Assembly: GCA_916610825.1 (NCBI GenBank)
Contig: OU744453.1
Coordinates: forward strand, 1 to 64,000
DNA length: 64,000 nucleotides
Direction of reading: 5' to 3'
Origin: Haliclystus octoradiatus
Lineage: Eukaryota > Cnidaria > Staurozoa > Stauromedusae > Haliclystidae
The translations under genes and the position numbers were made by a program. Under the pieces are notes generated by a model that had not been told where the DNA came from, did not search any database, and saw only the letters and a program-made list of their open reading frames with translations. The stretch's first letter is position 1, and each line of letters starts with the position of its first letter. Of the stretch, positions 55,401-64,000 are shown one piece after another.

Positions 55401-58400
55401 ATGTGACTGGCATGCCATATTCCAACGCAGAGATAGCTGTCCACTTGCCTGTTCCTTTCTAGATCAAATCAAAAACAAACAAAGGAATTAATAAATGCGG
55501 GAGAGAATTCAAAATCAAATATAAAAAAATAACACTTTACAACATACATACAGTGTAACATGTATAGTCATGTATATACATGAGCACACCACAATGTTTT
55601 TTCATTTAATAAACCGTCTCAAGAGCGTATTTACGCGAAATTCAGAGTAACAGAGTGGTATTTGATCTACTATTTATAACATGATAAATATATTATATAG
55701 GTAGATATATTCAATGAACTTGATTCATCTGATACCTGTCCAGCAGAATCGCGGATAAGTTCGACAAGAGGAGCGCCTTCGTCATTTTTATATGCCATTA
55801 TGTGAGATGAGATTTCAATCAAAAATGAATCAAGTTCCCCTTTATTCCATTCTCCCAAAATCTGTAAGAAACAGAGTTTTGAAAAGGATATGAAAATGAT
55901 TACATCATTCTTATTATTAAAAAGAAGTACACTTGTTTAATTAATAAAAGGCAATTATTACTTTTCCCATCTCTACGTTTGACAATCCCAGCGTATCTTT
56001 CATCAAATTATATGCCTCACAGATGAGCTGCATGTCACCGTATTCAATGCCATTATGAACCATCTTCACAAAATGGCCACTTCCTTCTTCGCCAACCTGT
56101 CGATTGATTAAAAATAATTTATTTATATATTAAGAGTTATTTCCATAATTGCTCAATTGCAACTTCAACAACATTTAACGTAGAATAACATTGGTTGAGA
56201 ATAACAATCTAAGTATTATGAACTTACCCAATCACAACAGGGCTCATTGTCAGCTTTTGCCGCAATCGATTGAAAGATTGGTTTAATATGAGGCCTACAT
56301 ACAAAGCAATGACTGGTAATTAAACTTTATCATTTATCATTCTACTTATTGTCTACTGTTAAACTTGTCAAACTTTCCCCTTCTGCCTCTTCAATGTCAC
56401 ATGTCTATTCTAGGTCACATCGAAAGATCAAAGAAGTATGCCCCCCCTCAACCGCTGCATGACATCCTTCAATGGCAACCGAAGGACATGTTTCGAAGGG
56501 GCTTTGTGTAGCAAATATGTTAGGGGTAAGAGGGACGGCACATTCTTATAATGCAACTGTCTATACTACTACTAGTAGTCTAGGGAAGACCGAGGAGACA
56601 TGGACCAGTTTTCACATTTTTAATTATTAAAATTATTCTGGTTGCGCATTAATTACCCAAAATGCTCAATTCAACTGGGTAAGAATATTAGTTACTGTAA
56701 ATATAGCATTTTTTCAAATATTTAGTACAGAAGACCGACCATTTGAGCGGGGAGGCTTGGGACATGGTGGGGTGACATGGATCAGGCATATTTTTTTTAA
56801 TTAAATTTCACTACATAACTGACAGATTACGTGTTCAGTATCAGACAATACAGCTGTTGATTTGATTTAGGAAGTTTATTTGATCAAAATTGAACCAGCA
56901 AGAAGAAATTTTAACTATTTTAGCAATAATAAAGAACAATAGTTTTTGACACACCTGTCATCAGTCTAATTGTAATGAATTTAGCAACTTTATCTCCACA
57001 AAGTAAAAAAGTCAAACATAGCAAATATAAATGAAAACATGCTCATATCTCCACCAAATTTGATTAGTTTCCCATTTGTCATTGATGCTAAAACGTGTCC
57101 ATGTCTCCCCGTTTGGCTTCCCAGCAAAAAATGAGGCTGCACTCCTCATCAACAGGAATGTATACACATTTTTTATATCAAATGATTCATCAAAATGAAA
57201 CCTTTGCAATGGCACCTTTCGAACTGAAAATTGAACACTTTTTCTAAAGTTGATTGAATCAAAAGAGGAGCCGAAAAACGTATGACGATCATTTAAAGCT
57301 AGTAAACCAAATTTTTTGACAATTAGTTATTGTTGATTATTGAAATTTAGAGAAACAATATGAAATGAAGTGATATACAGCATTACAAGATAAGAAGAAG
57401 ATAATTTACATGGGTAATCAGGAACGCTCTTGCTCCATGTTTCCCGTAGTGTATAGAAGTTGAAGACAGATAATCAATCAGTCAGATATGACAGATATAG
57501 ATGTGAATATGATAAGTATATTTGATATAATACTGGAACAGTCAAGCATGGTAATCTAAAGTGGCTAGCTCCACATGTCTCTATATGTCATGAGGCTACC
57601 CTTATGGGTTAGCTTCATGGTCTAAACTCTACACCTAGGTCCAAGTCTCACCTACTACTAGGCCTACTAAATATTCTACTAATGCTACTAACAGTTACCA
57701 TGCTTCCGGGGCTCCGCCAGGCATCAGAGACGGTCCGTAACGAGCGCCTTCTTCACCACCACTTACGCCACTGCCCACAAACAATATTCCCTTTTCTTTC
57801 AGCGTTCGACAGCGTCTCTAATTTAGAAAACGTTAGCAATCAATCAACAGCCTATCTTGTGGACTGGTATATAAACTAGAATTGACTCACATTGCTGTCT
57901 TGATATTCTGAATTTCCTCCGTCAATAATGATATCACCAACATCTAGTAAGGGTACCTGTAAAGTCAAGCATTCTGTTATTAAACAGAGAAAAAGAACAT
58001 TTGAACAATGTCAAGAGACAAAACAGAACTAATGTTAAGATGTTTGAATGATCTACATCATGTGAGAACTGTGAACATCATATTGATAAGCTATTGATGT
58101 GATGTGCGTGAACAGGTGATATAATACTGCTACGCTAATGTTTTACTAGTAGTAACATTTTCATGTGTTCAGAAGAAAATAGGTTTGCTATTATGTGGAG
58201 ATTTAGGCAAAATTATCTGACTTCTATTCAAAAACAAAATCATAAAGATACTAAGCTAATTTTAACATTCTCCTCTGTTGCAAATCTACGTCCCGTTTAG
58301 AGCTTTGTTTATGGGACACAAGAAATGATTCAATGTACTAAAGTAGAAAAATAATCCTAACTTAAATAAACCAAATTGAAATCAACAACAAACCAGTTTG

Positions 58401-59718
58401 TCTATAAACACATCAACAGCAGAACCAGCCTTGACAAGAAGCATCACACGACGCGGCTTTTTCAAAGTTGACACAAACTCTTCGAGGGAATGGGCACCAA
58501 CAATTTTGGTCCCTAAATGAAAGCAAACAGAATTAAGGATATGCGCGACAGCCTAGTAGATACATTGCACATCCTAAATACAACAACAACCTTTAGCCTC
58601 ATTTGCAAGGAACTGCTCCACTTTTGCAACAGTACGGTTGAAAGCGCAAACCTGCATTAAAACAAATGCATATGAATAGATAGTAGCCTGGTAACGAGGA
58701 CAGACATTTCTCTGTCGGCTGTAGTTGGGCTTATATTATAGATCTGAATTATTCAAGGCAGTTAAACTGGGTAATATTACAGGAAACCATACATCATAAT
58801 TATTTATTTAATATGAAATACTGAAGAAAGAAATAGTCTGACTGCAAGCGATCGATATAGCCATTGCCTGCACATGAATTACTGATAAAAAAAATGCTGC
58901 ATGATACCAATCATACTATTCAATACAGGCAACATAGTCTGCCCCCTAGAATCACCCCCTTGCAATGGGTCATTCATTCCCTTACCACAAACCCATGGTC
59001 GTTCATGTTCAAAACTATGTTCTGTCCCTAAAACGAGAGTTTAAGACAGAGAATGTCATAGTTTACTTTCAACAATTGATTGTGATGCTACTTGATGATG
59101 TGAATTAGTGTTACCATGACAGCGAGACCAATCAATCCAATGTCTGCACTGAAATTGAAAACACAGCAAAACATCATGGCAGAGATCAATCACTAGCCCG
59201 GCAGCGTTCGCAGCCTACTAGAAGTCAATAATTTTATCAAATTCATCTCAGCAAAGAGTTGTTTCGATAACCCGTGATTAGCATCCGTGTTCTGTTCAGT
59301 CCCCCTGGACGACTCTCTTTCTTTGCTTTAATGCAGGTTGGAGGTAACAGTAGGCCTACTGAATTTAACTTGTATCACAAAGTTCAATCAATGTCTTGCT
59401 GTTTGGACATTGTATTAAAGCTAAGCACATTAGGGGGAATAACTGCTAAGAAGGGGGGCAATAAATATAGATGCAGTTTTAATTCAATCATTGAAAAAAA
59501 AATTGGCAATTCACTATAGTCAACCTGACATGTGTATTTTATGTGGATAGATTAGGCTAATTATTCAAGATGAAGGTAATTAGAGACTGTCAGAGCTTGA
59601 TCAAATGTCAGTTGTCGGAATCATTCATTATCGTCCAGAGTAGGCCTGATGATAGCGGGGATGATAGGGTAGCACTATAGGCTACCTTGTTTCGATCAAT
59701 AAATACTTACGTAGCCAT
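52479..59718 (-). CDS. PGD: 6-phosphogluconate dehydrogenase, decarboxylating (17 exons, complete)
   Basis: Catalyses NADP-dependent oxidative decarboxylation of 6-phosphogluconate to ribulose 5-phosphate in the cytosolic pentose phosphate pathway. Exons: 59718-59711, 59148-59115, 59027-58986, 58651-58591, 58512-58394, 57956-57891, 57817-57699, 56295-56229, 56096-55962, 55861-55736, 55458-55395, 54041-53911, 53829-53696, 53600-53501, 53407-53316, 52759-52729, 52598-52479. They sum to 1,449 nt (482 aa; the human protein has 483). Seen: the Rossmann motif [12 protein letters not shown] near the start, DGGNSEY, substrate motif [18 protein letters not shown], catalytic-Lys region [25 protein letters not shown], and C-terminal [10 protein letters not shown]. 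All introns are GT-AG. Only two codons plus two bases lie in exon 1. It is divergent from MRPL33. Confidence 0.97.
54538..55150. mobile_element. Tc1/mariner-type non-autonomous element, 613 bp, in a PGD intron
   Basis: Inverted ends CAGTTGAACTCGGTTAATATC (54538 on) and GATATTAACCGAGTCTGACTG (to 55150) are flanked by TA duplications (54536-54537, 55151-55152). It lies in the intron between PGD exons 11 and 12. The short frame inside (54812-54997) is not transposase-like. It is a longer relative of 26364-26535. Confidence 0.85.
56466..56580 (+). repeat. Dispersed repeat in a PGD intron
   Basis: The homologue of 22321-22420 in opposite orientation, also ending in CTACTACTA-type trinucleotides. 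It lies between PGD exons 7 and 8. Confidence 0.7.
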
Positions 59719-60050
59719 CTTTGCAGGTGTTTAATATTCTGTTCAAAAGCAACGCAAGAGAAAGTCTGACACAAGTATATACCACTCGCTCCTTCGGCTT
59801 ATCTTCTGCTCTATTCGCTTTGCTTTTTCGCTGACTTATTTATTGTCTAAAGTGCTGATTGCTTTAATTTGTCTGTCCTGGATTGAAAAAGTAAACGCCT
59901 CCAAAGTCCAATTTGTAAAGCTCCGGTCATGTCATGTGAGAATATTGACATCCTGGATAAATCACTTTGAAATTGACTTCATTCGCCTGAAATGCCGCCA
60001 TTAACAAGTCATGTGAATTTATATTACAAGATATATCAGACGATTTCAAA
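59719..60050. promoter_or_regulatory. Shared bidirectional promoter region of PGD and MRPL33
   Basis: The two start codons are 332 bp apart and face away from each other, so both promoters and 5' UTRs must share this interval unless a distal exon exists. No TATA box is obvious in the expected place. CTGACTTATTTATT and GGTCATGTCATGTGAG words are present, but no factor site can be assigned with confidence. Confidence 0.55.
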
Positions 60051-60233
60051 ATGGCGAAGGCAAAGCTGAAAACTGTGCTTTTGAGAATGGTGAGTTTGGC
60101 TGGAACAGGATTTGAATATGTCACAACGAAGAATAGAAACTTACCAAAGCTACAACTTATGAAGTATGACCCTGTTGTAAGGAGACATGTTTTGTTTGAA
60201 GAAGCAAAGTTCAAGAAAGGAAAGTCTAAATAA
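60051..60233 (+). CDS. MRPL33: Mitochondrial large-subunit ribosomal protein bL33m
   Basis: A single-exon 60-residue protein: [20 protein letters not shown] then [31 protein letters not shown] and a basic tail. The core pattern VRM-VS-AGTGF, the N-rich turn, and L-L--YDPVV-(R/K)-VLF-E is diagnostic for animal MRPL33. It binds 16S rRNA near the E-site of the mitochondrial ribosome. The start follows the stop-containing TTTCAAA and has a purine-rich context (AAAATGGCG). It lacks an obvious long targeting sequence, as in other small bL33m proteins. It is head-to-head with PGD and tail-to-tail with DNAJC11. An ATTAAA element follows about 60 bp downstream. Confidence 0.95.
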   Translation: MAKAKLKTVLLRMVSLAGTGFEYVTTKNRNLPKLQLMKYDPVVRRHVLFEEAKFKKGKSK

Positions 60234-60570
60234 TGCACCTCGCGTCATGCATGGCGGGATATTTAAATGAACATGAAAGAACATTTATAAATTAAAATTA
60301 AAGCAAAGACATCGAAACAACCAAATATATATTTCTATTGATGAAAAGATCTGGTTATTACACGTAACAACGGAAACAATTCAAATATTAAAGATTGATC
60401 GTATACTCTCTTTATTTATAGAATAAAAATTGATAATTAAAGTTATCACTACATAATAATGTTACCATTATCACTGATGACAGTGACCCTAATTTAACAA
60501 ATGTCACCTTGACGATGTAATCCGATGAGCTACAAACAGAAATATAGAAATTGGTTAAAATAACGTAGGT

Positions 60571-60576
60571 TTTATT
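60571..60576 (-). promoter_or_regulatory. DNAJC11: DNAJC11 poly(A) signal
   Basis: AATAAA on the minus strand, about 40 bp past the DNAJC11 stop codon. Confidence 0.65.
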
Positions 60577-60613
60577 TTTTGAAGATAGCCTTCATACAAT
60601 ATAAGGAGTAACA

Positions 60614-63600
60614 TCACTTGCATTGTTTAGGTATTCGACATAATTCGTTATCAGCAATGACTGCCTCGTGTAATTCATCTCGAAATTGATAAATAATTTG
60701 AAGCGATTTAGATTCGCCAACGCAAGGATCGTAAAATCCATTCAATTGATGCTGCAAGAAATAAATAAATACGCCATCAGACACATGCGGAACGTACTTG
60801 TAAACAGAGGCATCACCGCATCAGCATAACTGACCTTGCACGATTCAGTTAATATTAGCTTTGAATCTTGTACAAGGCACTGAACAGCAATAGTAACATC
60901 TATCACCTGGGGACTAATTGATGCTGCGCTGTAACAAACAATGTAACCCAACAACAATTATATGTGGCTAGCAATTATAAATACAATTATTTTATGAATA
61001 CAAACCAAGCACTTACTTTGCCGTAGAAGATACCAGTTTACCATACCATGCGTTAACTATAACAAGACCTGTTTACAAAATGGTAAATCATACAAAGTCA
61101 ATTATCAATCACCGAAAGTATTTTGAACCGTCTCATCCTAGATTTTGTTACTAACCCTATAGGGCCTACAAAGTTTCATAGAGTTGATGTTATAATTTAG
61201 GGGCTACTTTGTAATCCTTCAGTTCTGTGACTAACCAACTATGACGTGTTTGACAAACAATTGTGATTTTTGACAAGGTGGGAATAATCAATTATTTTGA
61301 GTGCTATTTTCGCTGGGGAGGAAATCACACTTTAATTGACAGACCCAATAGTTTCCTGAAAAACCTCAGGGCTTGTAACACTGCACATTATTTCTTTGTA
61401 ACTTCAAGTTTTACGCTTTATGCGGTCATCAGCTAGGTACTATTGATAACATAGTATGTCTTCACCACCATTATCATTTATTCAGAACCAAATATCCGCC
61501 TCTATTTAGAGAAAATGTACTTAATATCAACTTCTGCGTAAACACATTGAAAAGTAATAGTTTCTTCATATCATTTTATAAAAGAGTTATTACACTGTTG
61601 ACATGTCTGGGTTGATATCTACTAGACTCAGAAAAGTTAGGAAACACTCGAAGGAAGCTATCAATTATTCACTGTGAATTACTTACAGGGAGAATATGTA
61701 TAATTGTATAATTGTCTCTTGTTATTCATTTCCTGTAAATCTATATGTGCGTAAACTGTACCACTCGCCTCTTACAATCTTACTGTACGGTTGTAACGGC
61801 ATCTCTGCCTGTAATGTCAGCAGACACAACCTATCACTATTATAATAAAGAGTACAACTATATACATTAACTGTGTTGTTATTCAATCTGGCACAAATAA
61901 TACAAAACTTAAAAAGTAAGACATACCGTGTTTACTACTTTCTCTCTCAATACATCTAGTATAGACATCTTGCAACAATTGAACCTTAAAAATTAATTGG
62001 GATGCAAACAGAATAATTGAAAATTCATCAATCCAACCATTTGAATAAATTACAATCCGTGAGCCATCTATCTTACTGTTGCCTCTGCTTCTCGTCTCCT
62101 TTCTATCAAGCGCTCGGCATTTCTTTCCCGTTGCCGAGCTAAATCCCTGAAAAGATTAGCATCAGTACTTGAATACATCCCTGTGCAAATGGCTGACACA
62201 AGAGTTGAAATCTTACTCACTCTTCTTTCTCTTGCTCAATATACGGGTTGATGACCAATTGCTTGAGAATGGTGTAAATTATAAGTGGAGTAACAGTGCC
62301 ATAGAAAATAGCGGATGGAGAGATGACATCAGAAAGAATTATAGGAAATCTATACGATTGTGTGTATCGATGCAGCCTATTCAGTCAACATAAACATAAG
62401 GTTAACCATCCACCACTTGAACAGTTTGCTCTTTCAATCGCAGAATTTTATGATACCTGATTTTGAGTGAGACACCATTAAGGGTACCGACAGCAACACT
62501 GGCACTCAACCGGCTGTACATTGATACCTTGTGTTCGCATCCGTAACTGAAAGCAGCGTCGATCACGCTACATCTAGGATAGATGAGTTAATTCAGCCTG
62601 TATATGTTAGATTATAATACATTTCATGATCTACAAAAACATCAAACCTACACTAACCTCAAACTGAGTTTTAATTTTGTGTTTTCGCTCACTTTTTGAT
62701 GAAATATGATTGCACCAAATGTTGCTCCTGGGCTGAGCTGCAAAATTTGAATGTAAAGTAAAATTGATATTTGCAGTTTGAAACCAGAGACTCTAGTTGA
62801 ATGGATGATAGACTTTTGATGTGGTGTGTCGCAGTTGAGATCAGTAAAGAGCATTCACAGTCATTGTTCTCTAGTATCCAGTAGGGCGAGACACCCACAA
62901 CTACTGACTTATTTTTTAGAGTTACCTGAAGAGAGCCTGATATGTGACATCCTTCAGAATTGTGAACAACTGTTGAAGAAAGGGACGGCATAATTCCATA
63001 TCGCCACGATAGGTAACCAGTAGTATTCTTCCCTAGCTGATGCCCAGCAACTTAACAAACATATCAACAACAATAATATGAAATGATTATGATTGCAAAT
63101 GTCATTTACTTACAACCAGCACTTAAAGCGTTAGTCACCCACCCGCTTGTAAGCCAGCCGACATATAAGATTGATGCATTTCAGTGTTAACTGACAGAGT
63201 TGCAAACCTGACAGAGAAATTGTTGTCACCTAGGTTACAGATGATAAATAATTTGCATGGAGACGAACAGGGGGTATGCTGGTGAGAATTTACATTTTTC
63301 TTGTGAGATTTCTAAATCCTTTGACCTGAAAAGTAGCTCCTTGACCTGCACCGAACTCGATCTGGCAAACAACGAGAGAAACAACTCACTTAGAAGCAAT
63401 TGAAGCGTTAAATTGTATTATCCATCTGATGCTGCGTTTACCTGCCCCCACATCTTATGCGAGAGAATCCTTCTTAGCGACACATTCACACTGCCTGATC
63501 CATTGCCGTTTTCCGTGTGCAGCATGCCAGATAGAACAGCTGTATCTTTTCTTGTCAGCGGAGCCTTCAAAAGTGTTTGTGAAATGACTCAACCACTAGG

Positions 63601-63991
63601 GCTACTACTAGTATGTCTACATAGCTAATATTGATTATACTCAATACCTCAATAGACTGATGTATGGTCATTCCTTTGATATCAACGCTGGGAAGACTAA
63701 ACCATCATAACATTAAAGTAATCTATTATCACTTATGAATGATACTCAACAAAAGAACTAAAACGCACCTTGCGGTTTCCTCGCTGTATCCGTCATCATA
63801 TGAATCAAAAAATTCTGTTGCGTTAACTGTCACTGAGATTGCACCCTAGTAAATACATCTACGTAATTATAATAATGGAATCAATCTATATTTAGATTCA
63901 TAATGGTGGTGATTCTGACCTCTGGATTGGTTCGCTGTAAAAGTCTCTTCTCGTCTCTTTCCTTTTGGAGTCGCTCGTATTCTTCTCTTAT
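60614..63991 (-). CDS. DNAJC11: DnaJ homolog subfamily C member 11, C-terminal 438 codons (5' end outside window)
   Basis: Fifteen exons: 63991-63920, 63845-63769, 63696-63648, 63564-63442, 63361-63294, 63207-63143, 63050-62926, 62737-62658, 62573-62457, 62349-62221, 62146-62077, 61984-61927, 61068-61017, 60928-60835, 60751-60614; total 1,317 nt in one frame to TGA. Family landmarks in order: [17 protein letters not shown] after the missing J domain, [27 protein letters not shown], a helical segment [42 protein letters not shown] and [11 protein letters not shown], ending RIPKQCK (DUF3395 domain). The human protein has 559 residues, so about 120 N-terminal residues, including the J domain, lie beyond 64000. 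It associates with the mitochondrial contact-site (MICOS/SAM) machinery. Confidence 0.95.
61388..61430 (-). repeat. Penelope-like terminal fragment in a DNAJC11 intron
   Basis: Aligns with 26800-26860. The minus strand contains CTGATGACCGCATAAAGCG followed by TAAAAC: a hammerhead-like core with a CGC/GCG stem and a degenerate GAAA box. Confidence 0.4.
62816..62910 (+). repeat. Diverged fragment of the SINE seen in the BEL element
   Basis: GTGTCGCAGTTGAGATCAG, AAAGAGC, TCATTGTTCTC and GTAGGGCGAGACACC align in order with 5333-5455 of the SINE (GTGTCGCGGCTGAGATCAAC, AAAGAGCG, TCATTGCTCTC, GTAGGGCGACACC). It lies in the intron between DNAJC11 exons ending 62926 and starting 62737. The middle of the tail is shortened and no tRNA-like head is visible. 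Confidence 0.7.
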
Positions 63992-64000
63992 CTGAAACAA

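Noticed and set aside
1-64000. CRISPR arrays, operons, bacterial-type promoters or rRNA genes
   Set aside because: None seen; the regular repeats are telomere, satellites and a minisatellite of eukaryotic type, with no spacer structure.

Overview
This is the extreme end of an animal chromosome. It opens with 1,188 bp of uninterrupted (CCCTAA)n, the C-rich strand of a TTAGGG telomere, so position 1 faces the chromosome tip. Introns with GT-AG borders, many transposon families (BEL/Pao, Penelope-like, a Jockey/CR1-like LINE, hAT, Tc1/mariner, ISL2EU-type, a tRNA-derived SINE) and three conserved housekeeping genes point to an invertebrate metazoan nuclear genome. The lineage cannot be fixed from the sequence alone.

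Layout. (1) 1-8850: the telomere, split close to its base by a full-length BEL/Pao LTR retrotransposon (1189-8836, coding on the minus strand). Telomere repeat lies on both sides (CCTAA duplicated). The two LTRs differ at 3 of 571 positions, yet the coding region is frameshifted and carries a SINE. (2) 8851-15690: subtelomere made of two related tandem satellites (338 bp and 330 bp units). Between them lie one unrecognised spliced gene (10782-12353), CATAA microsatellites and a long hairpin. (3) 15.7-30.6 kb: gene-poor DNA with decayed Penelope-like and LINE fragments, a pair of ~270 bp inverted repeats about 4.2 kb apart, small TIR elements and a few candidate exons. (4) 30.6-35.2 kb: a 100-bp minisatellite with ~658-bp higher-order repeats, starting exactly at the 5' splice site of an exon. 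(5) 35.2-52.0 kb: a minus-strand gene for a predicted type II membrane coiled-coil protein. Its ~11.9 kb first intron holds a 7.6 kb ISL2EU-like transposon (THAP-DDE transposase plus a convergent SWIM/YqaJ/PHD/Ulp1-like gene), itself invaded by a 1,968 bp hAT element. (6) 52.4-64.0 kb: an ordinary gene cluster: PGD (minus, 17 exons, complete, 482 aa), MRPL33 (plus, single exon) head-to-head with PGD, and DNAJC11 (minus, 15 exons; its 5' end lies outside the window).

PGD (pentose phosphate pathway), MRPL33 (mitochondrial ribosome) and DNAJC11 (mitochondrial membrane organisation) are the reliable functional genes. The splice model of PGD was checked: exon lengths sum to 1,449 nt. The 15 visible DNAJC11 exons sum to 1,317 nt, also an exact number of codons. 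Most of the rest is repeat biology, and the most unusual points are the retrotransposon inside the telomere, the multi-domain accessory gene of the ISL2EU-like element, and the array-replicated 5' splice site.
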